A DNA stretch of 64,000 nt from Rubellimicrobium rubrum (lineage in GTDB: Bacteria > Pseudomonadota > Alphaproteobacteria > Rhodobacterales > Rhodobacteraceae). Numbering within the stretch: the stretch's first letter is position 1; each line of letters opens with the position of its first letter. Location: NCBI RefSeq assembly GCF_006152115.1, contig NZ_VDFU01000016.1, positions 1 to 64,000 of the forward strand. Reading direction: 5' to 3'. Below are positions 9,117-17,902 of the stretch, one piece after another. The notes below the pieces were generated by a model that made no database searches, had not been told where the DNA came from, and was given only the letters and a program-made list of their open reading frames with translations. The position numbers and the translations under genes are program-made.

Positions 9117-9887
9117 TCAGTGCAGGCTGAGCTCAGCCATCAGCCGCCGACGCAGCGCCACGAAGTTCTGCTCGCTGCGGTCGCGGGGGCGAGCCAGAGC
9201 CACGTCGACCAAGCGCGGGCGCTCCCCTTTGGACCTGGGGAGGACCAGTACCCGGTCCGCGAGCAGGATTGCCTCCTCGAGGTCATGGGTCACGAGGATC
9301 ATTGTCACCCTCTCGTCCCGCCAGATGCGGGCCAGTTCCTCCTGAAGCGTCATCCGGGTCATAGCGTCGAGCGCGCCCAAGGGCTCGTCGAGGAGGAGGA
9401 TCTCGGGCCGGACAGCAAGCGCCCGGGCGATGCCAGCGCGCTGCGCCATGCCGCCCGACAGCTGGCGGGGGAAGGCAGCTTCGAAGTCCGCCAGTCCCAC
9501 AAGGTGAATCGTCTCGCGGGCGCGGACCTCCGCCTCGGGCGGGGGCAGGCCTCGGGCCTCAAGCCCGAAGGCCACGTTGCCCAGCACAGTAAGCCAGGGC
9601 AGCAGGCGCGGCTCCTGGAAGATCACCGCACGCTCGGTGCCAACGCCGCGCACGGGGACGCCGTCGATGCGCACCTCGCCAGCGTCAGGGGATTCGAGCC
9701 CGGCGAGCATCCGCAGAAGTGTCGTCTTGCCCGAGCCGCTGGCGCCGACTATGGCCAGGCACTCACCTGCGCGGATGTCGAGGTCGAGCCCGCGCAAGAC
9801 ATTGAGCCGCCCACCGGCGAGCGCGAAGGACTTGGAGAGGCCGCGCACCGCGACCTCCCCCCGTCGGGCGATGGCCTGGGCGCCCAT
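9117..9887 (-). CDS. ssuB: ABC transporter ATPase, aliphatic sulfonate type
   Basis: 256 aa with Walker A GASGSGKT at about 48-55, signature LSGGMAQRAGIARAL, Walker B ILLLDEPLGALD and switch VTHDLEEA, as in SsuB/TauB ATPases. It is the last gene of the leftward sulfur operon. Its ATG overlaps the stop of the binding protein by one base (TGATG). It energises uptake through the SsuC-like permease. Confidence 0.9.
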   Translation of the reverse strand: MGAQAIARRGEVAVRGLSKSFALAGGRLNVLRGLDLDIRAGECLAIVGASGSGKTTLLRMLAGLESPDAGEVRIDGVPVRGVGTERAVIFQEPRLLPWLTVLGNVAFGLEARGLPPPEAEVRARETIHLVGLADFEAAFPRQLSGGMAQRAGIARALAVRPEILLLDEPLGALDAMTRMTLQEELARIWRDERVTMILVTHDLEEAILLADRVLVLPRSKGERPRLVDVALARPRDRSEQNFVALRRRLMAELSLH

Positions 9888-10864
9888 CAGTTGGTCACCG
9901 AGGCGTCGTCGCCTGTGACAAGCAGGATGTCCTTTGCCGCGAGCTGGCCCGGGGCCACCTGGCCTTCGCGTTCCAGCACATCGATCCAGAACTGGATGTC
10001 GCGCTCGACCGGCAGCCCGCCTTCGCGCACGCCGTAGCCCCTGAAGTACTGCGCGACCTCGGGGTTCTCTCCCCGCTCCTCGAGGGCGCGAGCCAGGATC
10101 TCGCGCGTTTCCTCGGGGTTCTTGCGGGCGTAGTCGAGCGCCTTGGCCGAGGCGTCAACGAAGTCGTGGGCCGCGTCCGGGTGTGCCTCGACCCAGTCGC
10201 GACGCAGGACGACGAAGCCACCAGCGATGTCGCCCAGCACGTCAGTATCATCGAAGATGGGCCTGAGGCCGCCCGTCTGGCGAGCCGCCCCTTCGAAGGT
10301 GGTCTGCCAGTAACCGAAGGCGGCGACATCCACCTGACCCGCACGCAGGACCTGCTCGAGCTGCGGGCCTGGGACGACGATGAGGTTGGCCGCATCCTCC
10401 GGCAGGCTTGCCGAGTGAAGCGCCTCGCGCACCGTGTAGTCGAGGTGGGCGCCCAGGGTGTTCACTGCGACCGTCCTGCCGGGTAGGTCCTCGACCCCAT
10501 GGATCGGGCTGTCCTCGAGGACATAGAAGATCGACTGCACCTCGTCGTTGATGCCGTTGGACGGATAGGCGGCGACGAAGTCGTTGCCGCCCGCAATGGA
10601 GTTCAGGACTGCGGCCGTGGCGGCCGAGCCGATGTCCACCGAGCCGCCCGCCAGCGCGATCAGCGACTCGGGCCCACCGGTAGCGTAGCCCAGGTTCTCC
10701 AGCGTGATGCCGGTGCCCTCGAAGTAGCCCAGCTCTTGGGCGAGTTCATGAGCGCTGAGGCCACCCTGGCTCGCAAGGTAGCGCAGCGTCACCTCCTCGG
10801 CCGAAGCTGAGGTCGCGACGACAGTGGTCAGAGCGGTCGACAGGGCGCGGAAGGGGAAGGTCAT
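9887..10864 (-). CDS. ssuA: ABC transporter substrate-binding protein, sulfonate/NMT1 type
   Basis: 325 aa from the ATG at 10864, with GAAAGGA upstream. A signal peptide (ALSTALTTVVATSASA) is followed by the mature start EEVTLRYLASQGGLSAHELAQ. The later AALAGG-like segment (SLIALAGGSVDIGSAATAAVL) is typical of the SsuA/TauA family that delivers sulfonates or related sulfur compounds to the permease. The actual ligand is unknown. It lies between ssuC and ssuB in the operon. Confidence 0.85.
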   Translation of the reverse strand: MTFPFRALSTALTTVVATSASAEEVTLRYLASQGGLSAHELAQELGYFEGTGITLENLGYATGGPESLIALAGGSVDIGSAATAAVLNSIAGGNDFVAAYPSNGINDEVQSIFYVLEDSPIHGVEDLPGRTVAVNTLGAHLDYTVREALHSASLPEDAANLIVVPGPQLEQVLRAGQVDVAAFGYWQTTFEGAARQTGGLRPIFDDTDVLGDIAGGFVVLRRDWVEAHPDAAHDFVDASAKALDYARKNPEETREILARALEERGENPEVAQYFRGYGVREGGLPVERDIQFWIDVLEREGQVAPGQLAAKDILLVTGDDASVTN

Positions 10865-10898
10865 GGAAGGGGTCCTTTCGGGAGGCTTGGGACAAAGG

Positions 10899-11732
10899 TC
10901 AGCGTGCGTCGGCTGACCAGCGGCACAGGCGGCGCTGGAGCAGGACGAGCACGGCGTTGGCGGCAAGGCCCAGGAGGGCCAGGAGGAGGATCGCCGCCCA
11001 CATCAGGGGCACCTGAAAGTTGTACTGGGCGTTCATCACCTGGAACCCCAGGCCCCGGTTCGCACCGATCATCTCAGCGGCGATGAGGAGAAGGAGGGCA
11101 GTGGTGGCCGACAGGCGCAGCCCCACGAAGATCTGAGGCACGGAGGCGGGCAGGATGACCCGGCGGAACACCGTGGCGCGGGTGGCGCCGTAGCTCCGGG
11201 CCATCTCGATGAGTTTGGCGTCCACCTCCTTCACGCCGCCGATGGTGGCGAGGAGGATGGGAAACAGCGTTGCCCAGAAGATGACAAAGACCTTGGACGC
11301 CTCGCCGAGCCCGAGGAGCAGGATGAACACCGGATAGAGCGCGAGTGCCGAGGTCTGCCGGAAGAGCTGGAGGATGGGATCGAGTGCCCGCTCCACCGGG
11401 CGCAGTTGGCCCATCAGGAGGCCCAGCGGGATGCCGAGCCCTACCGCGGACGCGAAGGCCAGGCCTGAGCGCTGGAGGCTGATGGCGAGGTCGTCGAGGA
11501 GCGCTCCCCCGACAATCCCCCGCCAGAGCGCCCCGGCGATGGTGCCGAGGGGCGGCAGGACGGAGGCGCTAACCCAGCCTTGGACGCTGGCCACCTGCCA
11601 CAGGAGCAGGAAGGCCAGCAAAAGCCCCCAGCGGGAGAGGATCGCTGCGCCGGCTGCGCCGGTCCGGTGCAGGAGCGCCGGAACCTGGGACGGGGGCGCC
11701 GTCGCGGGTGTATCGAGGACATGCAGCGACAT
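10899..11732 (-). CDS. ssuC: ABC transporter permease, sulfonate/nitrate/taurine type
   Basis: 277 aa with about six membrane helices and the EAA-like loop (EMARSYGATRATVFRRVILPAS) that contacts the ATPase, as in SsuC/TauC. The ATG at 11732 follows the TAG of the monooxygenase by four bases with GGAG upstream, which decides this start over an upstream in-frame ATG. It forms the channel of the SsuABC-like importer. Confidence 0.9.
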   Translation of the reverse strand: MSLHVLDTPATAPPSQVPALLHRTGAAGAAILSRWGLLLAFLLLWQVASVQGWVSASVLPPLGTIAGALWRGIVGGALLDDLAISLQRSGLAFASAVGLGIPLGLLMGQLRPVERALDPILQLFRQTSALALYPVFILLLGLGEASKVFVIFWATLFPILLATIGGVKEVDAKLIEMARSYGATRATVFRRVILPASVPQIFVGLRLSATTALLLLIAAEMIGANRGLGFQVMNAQYNFQVPLMWAAILLLALLGLAANAVLVLLQRRLCRWSADAR

Positions 11733-11736
11733 GGGT

Positions 11737-13089
11737 CTACTCCGCCGCCTGCTGCGCCGCGCGGGCGGCCGCATGGCGGTTGACCGGGAAGGGCAGACCC
11801 AGGTTCCCGCGCAGGGTGCGTGCCTCGTAGGCCGTTCGGAACAGGCCGCGGCGCTGAAGCTCCGGGATCACGAGGTCCACGAAGTCCTCCAAGCCAGTCG
11901 GCAGCCACGGCGGCAGGATGTTGAAGCCGTCCGCACCCTCGTTCTCGAACCACTCCTGGAGCGTGTCAGCGATGCTCTGGGGCGTGCCGACCACAGTGAA
12001 GTGGCCGCGGGCCGAGGCCACGTGCTGGTAAAGCTGGCGGACGGTGAAGCCGTTCTCGTCGGCAATCTGCCGGATCAGAGCCTGTCGCGACTTCATGCCC
12101 TCGGTCGGGGCGACATCGGGAAGGGGGCCGTCGAGGTCCACGCCGGTGAGGTCCAGCGTGCCGCCAGTAAGGGCCTTGAGAAGCGCAAGCCCGTCCTCTT
12201 CGAGGATCAGGGAGGTGAGCCGGTCGTACTTGGCCTGCGCCTCGGCCTGTGTGCGGCCCACAAAGGGCGACACGCCGGGCATGATGAGGATGTGGGCGGG
12301 GTCCCGGCCCAGGCCCCGCGCGCGCGCCTTGATGTCGCGGTAGAACTCCTGCGCCGTGTCGAGCTTCTGATGCGCCGTAAAGATCACCTCGGCCGTCGCT
12401 GCGGCGAGTCCGCGCCCATCGTCGGATTGGCCGGCCTGCACGATCACGGGATGCCCCTGAGCCGAGCGCGGGATGTTGAGCGGTCCCTTGACCTTGAAGT
12501 GCTCACCCCGGTGATCGGTCGGGTGGACCTTGACGGGGTCGAAGAAGCGGCCCGATTCCCGGTCGCGCAGGAAGGCGTCGTCCTCGAAGCTGTCCCAGAG
12601 CGCCTTGACGACCTCCACATGCTCAGCCGCCCGGCGGTAACGGGTGGCATGGGGAAGCTGCTGGTCCAGGTTGAAGTTGTGGGCCGCCGCCTCTGTCGCG
12701 GTGGTCACCACATTCCAGCCCGCGCGCCCGCCCGAGATGAGGTCGAGCGAGGCGAACTTGCGGGCGGTGTTGTAGGGCTCCTCGTAGGTCGTGGAGGCCG
12801 TGGCGATGAAGCCAAGATGCGTCGTGGCCGTGGCGAGGGCCGCGAAGAGCGTCACCGGCTCGAAGCCCGCGACCTTGGCGTTCCCGCCCTCGACGCCGCC
12901 GCCCATGCTGACGGACAGGTTATCGGCGAGAAAGTAGGCGTCGAAGAGGCCGCGCTCGGCGGTCTGGGCGAGGCGCTTGTGGAACTCGAGGCTGGTGGCC
13001 CCGTCCACTGGCTGGTCGGGGTGGCGCCAAGAGGCAATGTGCTGGCCGCCGCCGGGAAGAAAAGCGCCAAGACGGATCTTGCGGGTCAT
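11737..13089 (-). CDS. FMN-dependent monooxygenase, NtaA/SnaA/DszA family, sulfur operon
   Basis: 450 aa. The start KIRLGAFLPGGGQHIASWRH, the segment ISGGRAGWNVVTTATEAAA and the late segment ADTLQEWFENEGADGFNIL are hallmarks of the NtaA/DszA-type FMNH2 monooxygenases that cleave C-S or C-N bonds. Its place between an FMN reductase and SsuCAB genes suggests that it oxidises an imported organosulfur compound to release sulfite. The operon lacks a classical SsuD here, so this enzyme probably takes that role. It is a paralogue of the protein at 0.4-1.75 kb. Confidence 0.88.
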   Translation of the reverse strand: MTRKIRLGAFLPGGGQHIASWRHPDQPVDGATSLEFHKRLAQTAERGLFDAYFLADNLSVSMGGGVEGGNAKVAGFEPVTLFAALATATTHLGFIATASTTYEEPYNTARKFASLDLISGGRAGWNVVTTATEAAAHNFNLDQQLPHATRYRRAAEHVEVVKALWDSFEDDAFLRDRESGRFFDPVKVHPTDHRGEHFKVKGPLNIPRSAQGHPVIVQAGQSDDGRGLAAATAEVIFTAHQKLDTAQEFYRDIKARARGLGRDPAHILIMPGVSPFVGRTQAEAQAKYDRLTSLILEEDGLALLKALTGGTLDLTGVDLDGPLPDVAPTEGMKSRQALIRQIADENGFTVRQLYQHVASARGHFTVVGTPQSIADTLQEWFENEGADGFNILPPWLPTGLEDFVDLVIPELQRRGLFRTAYEARTLRGNLGLPFPVNRHAAARAAQQAAE

Positions 13090-13177
13090 GGAGGTCTCCT
13101 TGGGATGTGCGAGATCGGTCCCCGGAACGCAGGTTGCGCGCCGCAGGTGGTCCGACGTGATGGGCTCGGGTTAGGGG

Positions 13178-13738
13178 TTAGGCGCCGACGGCCAAGGCGG
13201 CGGGAGCTTGCGCGCCGAGCCAAGGCGCGAGTTGGTCCACCGCCCGGTCGATGCGGGCGAGGAGCGCGGGAGACGCTGGGACGCCGTCCACGAAGTCCGC
13301 CGCTCCGGCATAGATGCCGGTGGGTAGGGTGGCGGCCTCAAAGAAGCCGAAGAGCGGGCGCAGGTGGTGCTCGACCACCAACGCATGCTTCTCCCCGCCG
13401 CCGGTGGCAGTGAGGAGCACGGGCTTGCCAGCCAGCGCCGTGGGTTCGACCAGGTCGAAGAGGTGCTTGAAGAGGCCGGTGTAGCTGCCCTTGTAGACCG
13501 GCGTCCCCACCACCAGGGCGTCGGCCGAAAGAATGCGGTCCAAGATCGCGCGAGCGCTTCCCTCAAGCCCCTCCAGTGTCCGCGCCTGCCCGAGCGAGGG
13601 GCCGAAGTCGTTGAGGTCGAAGACCTCATGGCTGGCGCCGAAACGCGCCGCCGCCCGTGTTCCGACAAGAGTCAGAAGCGCACGTGTCCGCGACGGCGTG
13701 CTCCAGCTTCCGGCTATTCCTGCAATACGTATGACCAT
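13178..13738 (-). CDS. msuE: NADPH-dependent FMN reductase, MsuE/SsuE type
   Basis: 186 aa from the ATG at 13738 (an upstream ATG at 13774 would add 12 residues). The start VIRIAGIAGSWSTPSRTRAL, the central ADALVVGTPVYKGSYTGLFK and LLTATGGGEKHALVVEHHL match flavodoxin-like FMN reductases that feed FMNH2 to sulfonate monooxygenases. Next to the DszA-type monooxygenase it supplies the reduced flavin. The symbol is by family; ssuE would also fit. Confidence 0.85.
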   Translation of the reverse strand: MVIRIAGIAGSWSTPSRTRALLTLVGTRAAARFGASHEVFDLNDFGPSLGQARTLEGLEGSARAILDRILSADALVVGTPVYKGSYTGLFKHLFDLVEPTALAGKPVLLTATGGGEKHALVVEHHLRPLFGFFEAATLPTGIYAGAADFVDGVPASPALLARIDRAVDQLAPWLGAQAPAALAVGA

Positions 13739-13774
13739 GGGCTGGCTCCGAATGACGACTAACTTAGTAGACAT

Positions 13775-15262
13775 TTAACGTCCGGGATCGGGTGTTGGCC
13801 ATTCCAAAGATGCTGCCGTTGAGAGAATATCCTTGCTGCGGGTCCGACCTGTCGAAGGAGCGCTCTCCTCTTCACCATCGGTAGCCGGCCCTGGAACCGA
13901 TCCGACCCGATTCAGGATGCGCTCGGCGAGCCGAGCCGCCTGCGACCGGATGTCGGGAATCGCCGTGATCTCCCAGAAGGCCGCGCGCGAGGCTGGCCCC
14001 ATGGCGAAGAGCCGGCCGCTGGCGCTCCCGTCAGCGCGCAAGACGGCGCAGTCGGGGCCCACGTCGAGGCCGACCCGCAATGGGTCGACCCGCGCCTCGC
14101 CCGAGGCGAGCAGGCCCGCGATCAGAGGTGTCGCGTGCGCTTCGGGGTCGCGGCGGACGCCCCGGCAGTCGATGATGCGCGAGACGGGAAGCTCCCGGTG
14201 CCGCCCATCCGGCCCGGCGATGTGCGCCAGAAGGCGGCCCTCGGGCGTGAGGACCGCCTTCTCGAATTGGCCGCGCAGGAGCTGCAGCCGCGCATCGCTC
14301 CGCGCCTTGGCGAGGCGCTCGTGCGAGGCTGGGGGCATGCGGTGCCGATGGACTTCCCAGTAGGCGCTTGCGTGGCGCAGAAAGGTCCGACGCGAGGTCG
14401 GCGGCAGCGCGCGCCAGATCGCCTGGAGATGCGGCCGCAGCCCGTCCACTGCGTCGCGCCAGTCGCCGCCCGCCTCTTCCCGCGCTTTCGCCTGCGCCCG
14501 GAGCCAGCGCATGAGGCTGGCGATGCGCATGGGCCGGGGCAGGTCCTCAGCACAGAAGAACATCGGCTCAGTTGGGCGGTGGACCTGGGGCAGGAGCCGG
14601 TGGCGCGAGATGGCAATGATCTTGCCTTCCTGCCCGGCTGCCAGCAGCGAGAGCACCTGATCCACCATGGTCAGGCCGGAGCCCACGATCAGCAGGCGCC
14701 CATCGCAGGGGCTGGCCGGCGCAGCCCAGGGCTGGCTCAGGCCTGAGGCCTGCGCGGCCGCCGGCAGGGCGTGGCCGGTGGCCAGCACAGCGAGGTCGGC
14801 CTCGACGCGTTCGCCCCCGGCCAGGTGCGCTGTCACGCCCCGGGGGGCCACCTCGAGGTGAAGACACTCGGACTGCCAGCAGGTCAGGGCCGGGGTCTCG
14901 CCCCAAGGGTCGAGGACGGACTGCATGTAGCGCCCGTAGATGCCGCGCGGCACGAAGCCCTGCGGGTCGGCGAAGCGTTCGCCATCTGCGCGGAGCCACT
15001 CAAGGAAATGCTCCGGCTGATCGGGATAAGCTGACATGTTGGCGACGCGGGTGTTGAGGAGATGCTGCGGGTCGGGGGTGGAATAGGCCACGCCGCAGCC
15101 CAGCATGGCGCCCCTCTCCAGGATCGTCACCGCGACCTGTCCCTGGCCTTGCCGCAAGAGTTGGGCCGCCAGCAGGACGCCGCTCGCCCCGCCTCCGACG
15201 ATCAGGACCCGCAGCCCCGGCGCGGGCGGCTGACCGGCGACGGGATGGGTCATCATCACCAT
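13775..15262 (-). CDS. FAD/NAD(P)-binding protein, COG4529 type
   Basis: 495 aa. RVLIVGGGASGVLLAAQLL is an N-terminal FAD-binding GxGxxG motif, followed by ERGAMLGCGVAYSTPDPQHL and NMSAYPDQPEHFLEWL, characteristic of the COG4529 NAD(P)-binding proteins; a second nucleotide motif (LIVGSGLTMVDQVLSLL) lies near the middle. It is probably a flavin monooxygenase-like enzyme, substrate unknown. Its start overlaps the end of a 49-aa ORF, indicating translational coupling. Its place in the operon suggests a sulfur-related step. Confidence 0.8.
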   Translation of the reverse strand: MVMMTHPVAGQPPAPGLRVLIVGGGASGVLLAAQLLRQGQGQVAVTILERGAMLGCGVAYSTPDPQHLLNTRVANMSAYPDQPEHFLEWLRADGERFADPQGFVPRGIYGRYMQSVLDPWGETPALTCWQSECLHLEVAPRGVTAHLAGGERVEADLAVLATGHALPAAAQASGLSQPWAAPASPCDGRLLIVGSGLTMVDQVLSLLAAGQEGKIIAISRHRLLPQVHRPTEPMFFCAEDLPRPMRIASLMRWLRAQAKAREEAGGDWRDAVDGLRPHLQAIWRALPPTSRRTFLRHASAYWEVHRHRMPPASHERLAKARSDARLQLLRGQFEKAVLTPEGRLLAHIAGPDGRHRELPVSRIIDCRGVRRDPEAHATPLIAGLLASGEARVDPLRVGLDVGPDCAVLRADGSASGRLFAMGPASRAAFWEITAIPDIRSQAARLAERILNRVGSVPGPATDGEEESAPSTGRTRSKDILSTAASLEWPTPDPGR

Positions 15263-15405
15263 GGGACGGCTCCGAGTGCGAGAAGACAGAAGGTCTCCAG
15301 GACCAGCGCCCCAAGAAGCCAGCGGCTCTCCCGATGGTCGGGCATGCCTTCAGCCTTCCCCGCGAGGAGCCTCGCGAGGTCGGGGTCGGTGACGCAGCAG
15401 AACAT
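15256..15405 (-). CDS. 49-aa peptide with Cys-Cys N-terminus, coupled to the FAD gene
   Basis: The frame begins MFCCVTDPDLARLLAGKAEG and ends in a hydrophobic stretch (LLGALVLETFCLLALGAVPW), which could be one membrane helix. GGAGG lies eight bases before the ATG, and the TGA overlaps the ATG of the next gene, so it is very likely translated. It starts 22 bases after the Lrp-type regulator ends. Two Cys codons at positions 3-4 in a sulfur operon suggest either a cysteine-sensing leader peptide or a small membrane protein. I do not recognise a named family. Confidence 0.55.
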   Translation of the reverse strand: MFCCVTDPDLARLLAGKAEGMPDHRESRWLLGALVLETFCLLALGAVPW

Positions 15406-15426
15406 GCGGAAGCCTCCGTGAAAGGG

Positions 15427-15987
15427 TCAGGACTCGTCGGATGGGATGGGCAGGGCGGTCGTGTGTGAGACGCGTTCCAGCGCGAGCTGCGAACTTACGT
15501 TCTTGAACTCGACCGCTGCAACGAGCCGCCGGTAGAAGGCATCAAAGGACGAAAGATCGCGGACCACGACCTTAAGGAGGTAGTCGGCCTCTCCCGCCGT
15601 GCGCCAGACCTCCACGATCTCGGGCAAGGCGGCTGTGGCGCGGTCGAAGGTGTCGCGCCAGGCAGAAGTATGGTCCATGGCCGCGACGGACACGAAAGCG
15701 GTAAGCCCCAGGCTCACCTTGCTTGGGTCCACAAGGGCGACCCGTTGAGTGATGACGCCAGACTGCTCAAGCCGCTGGACGCGCTTCCAGCAGGGTGTCT
15801 GCGACAGGCCCACACGGTCGGCGAGCCGGGCAAGCGAGATTGTGCCGTCAGCTTGCAGCTCCCTGAGGATACGCCGGTCGATCCGATCAAGCCGTATGGC
15901 TCGGTCCTCGTGGCCCCCCGTCTCCGCCGACGCCTGCCGCTCTGGGGCAAGCCCGCGACCGTCGGCCGATAAGAGTGAAACGTTCAT
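15427..15987 (-). CDS. Lrp/AsnC-family regulator, DecR-like (cysteine-responsive type)
   Basis: 186 aa from the ATG at 15987, chosen for the GGAGG eight bases upstream. After an N-terminal extension of about 30 residues come the helix-turn-helix (LADRVGLSQTPCWKRVQRLE) and the ligand-binding domain (ALVDPSKVSLGLTAFVSV, EVWRTAGEADYLLKVVV). The TPCWKR and LGLTAFV signatures resemble DecR (YbaO), the Lrp-type regulator that responds to cysteine in enterobacteria. It heads the sulfur operon, and a response to cysteine would suit control of sulfur scavenging. The ligand is inferred. Confidence 0.82.
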   Translation of the reverse strand: MNVSLLSADGRGLAPERQASAETGGHEDRAIRLDRIDRRILRELQADGTISLARLADRVGLSQTPCWKRVQRLEQSGVITQRVALVDPSKVSLGLTAFVSVAAMDHTSAWRDTFDRATAALPEIVEVWRTAGEADYLLKVVVRDLSSFDAFYRRLVAAVEFKNVSSQLALERVSHTTALPIPSDES

Positions 15988-16419
15988 GGACACACCTCCG
16001 TAGCTGCCACGGTATAAAACACGAGTTCATTAGTAGAGATTTTCAAGGGAAGAATTTTCTCTCCTAGGAGGTGAGCGGAAGCCAGCCAACAAAACGCCCG
16101 GCCGCTCCGTCAACGGTGCAGCCGCGTATGATCAGTCGAGAGACGGCAGCACTGCAGAACAGCTGGCAGAGACGGCCGTTGAGTGGGACAAATCTTTCGA
16201 ATCGCCCGCCTGTCGGACTTGGCGAGCGACCGGACATTGTTGGAGAAGTCGCGGCGAGGTGGTGAGTGTGGTGAAGATCGAGGTGCAGGTGCGTGCGAGG
16301 GACCAGCTGGCGAGTTCCAGAGCCGCAACCTCAAGGCTCGGTAACCATCCTGCTCCGACGTGACCCAACAGTATCCATTCGTAGTCTGGACACCGCTGGC
16401 AGTGCCCATCTGGATTGCC

Positions 16420-16930
16420 AGGCTGACCCCGGCTGGCCCCGGAGCGTTCGGTACACAGTGGGCCGCGCCACGGAGAACAGCGCGGCCAGGTCGCTGATGC
16501 TGTTGTCCCCACTGTCGTGCACCCGCCGCAGTTTCTTCTACTGGCGATCCGACGGCTTGGGCTGCTTGCCCCGGAGCCGGCCCTTGGCCTTGGCGAGGAG
16601 CATGCCTTCCCGGGTGCGCGGTCGGATCAGGTCCGCCTCGAACTCGGCAAAGGTGGCCAGGATGCTGAAGACCATGCGCCCCATGGGATTGTGAGGGTCG
16701 TGGACGCTGGAGCCGAGCTGGAGGCGCACCCCGCGGCGCAGGAGTTGGTCGGCAATGGCGCGGGCATCCGGGACCGAGCGGGCCAACCGATCGAGCCTGG
16801 GGACCACCAGCGTGTCCCCCGCCCTCACGGCCGCGAGCGCCTGATCGAGACCGGGGCGGGCCCGGTTGGTTCCTGACAGACCATGATCGGTGTAGATGCG
16901 GTCGGAACCAGAGGGGGTGCATCGGCCGTC
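16420..16930 (-). pseudogene. Serine recombinase (resolvase), fragmented
   Basis: Reading leftward, IYTDHGLSGTNRARPGLDQA is followed after a frameshift by RAGDTLVVPRLDRLARSVPD and FAEFEADLIRPRTREGM, then a stop after KPSDRQ and, in another frame, the C-terminal helix-turn-helix (VHDSGDNSISDLAALFSVAR, PTVYRTL). The N-terminal catalytic Ser region is missing. With several frame breaks it is inactive. It differs in sequence from the recombinase remnant at 8.5 kb. Confidence 0.75.
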
Positions 16931-17275
16931 AAGGTGTCCGCAAAGACCCCCGTCACTGAGACGATCACCGTACCAGCGATGTGAGGCAGCGTTCTACCTG
17001 CTCCCGCAAGGGGCTATCCAGCCCACATGGCCCGGCGTGGCTCTGAATCCGTAGTCCTTTCGGCCTTCAGCGCAATCCTGCCGGCTCGGTCGGCTCAGTC
17101 GCCTCATCGTTGCATAGGTTAGAGCGCAGGGGACCGGCGCATGATTTGGCAAACAGAAAAGTGCTCTCGGGGGACGCCGTTCGCAAAGGACCCTCGAGTG
17201 ACCTTTCACCCCCGTGCAACCCTGGCCACGCGCCATCCGCCCTGCTCCTTGACCCATGCGGCCGATCCCGACGAG

Positions 17276-17764
17276 ATGGTCTTTGAAGGCGATGTGCTGG
17301 CGCTTCGGCCCGCCCTTGCGGCCTTTGCGCGCCGCCTCACCCGCCAGGAATGCGAGGCTGAGGACCTGGTGCAGGATACCGTCCTGCGTGCCCTTGTGGC
17401 CCAGCACTGCTTCACGGCAGGCACCAACCTGAAGGCTTGGCTCTTCACCATCATGCGCAACAGCTTCAACACGCGCTGGCGCCGCTCGCAGCGGGAGGTG
17501 CTAACCGGCCCTGAGCTCATCGAATTGGCCATGACCACGCCCGCAACCCAGGAGGGCACCCTTTGGGCGCGCCAAGTGATCGAGCAGCTTCTGCATCATC
17601 TCTCGCCGGCGCACAGAGAGATCCTGATCCTGGTCCCCGTTCAGGGTGTCAGCTACGAGGACGCAGCGCGCCTGTGCAACTGCTCGGTGGGCACGGTGAA
17701 GAGCCGCCTCAACCGGGCAAGGGCCGCCCTTGTGGCTCTGACAGGGGCCGAGGAGCACGGGTGA
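17276..17764 (+). CDS. ECF-type sigma-70 factor
   Basis: 162 aa from ATG 17276; an upstream in-frame ATG at 17141 would give 207 aa but the extra residues resemble no sigma region. Region 2 shows LRPALAAFARRLTRQECEAE then DLVQDTVLRALVAQ and AWLFTIMRNSFNTRWRR; region 4 shows LLHHLSPAHREILILVPVQG and VGTVKSRLNRARAAL. These are hallmarks of extracytoplasmic-function sigma factors. No anti-sigma gene is adjacent. Its neighbours are Crp/Fnr genes and a sensor kinase, so it may belong to a stress-response group. Confidence 0.85.
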   Translation: MVFEGDVLALRPALAAFARRLTRQECEAEDLVQDTVLRALVAQHCFTAGTNLKAWLFTIMRNSFNTRWRRSQREVLTGPELIELAMTTPATQEGTLWARQVIEQLLHHLSPAHREILILVPVQGVSYEDAARLCNCSVGTVKSRLNRARAALVALTGAEEHG

Positions 17765-17902
17765 GGTCGGCCCAGCGGGCCAGGGACGCTGACTGGGCGT
17801 GAAGGCCTATCTGTGGGCGCGACCCCTCGTGGATCTGATGCGAATGCAGGGCGCACAAGCTGTGGGTCGCCCCTCCAAGCCCCTCACGGTAAGGCCAGCG
17901 AT

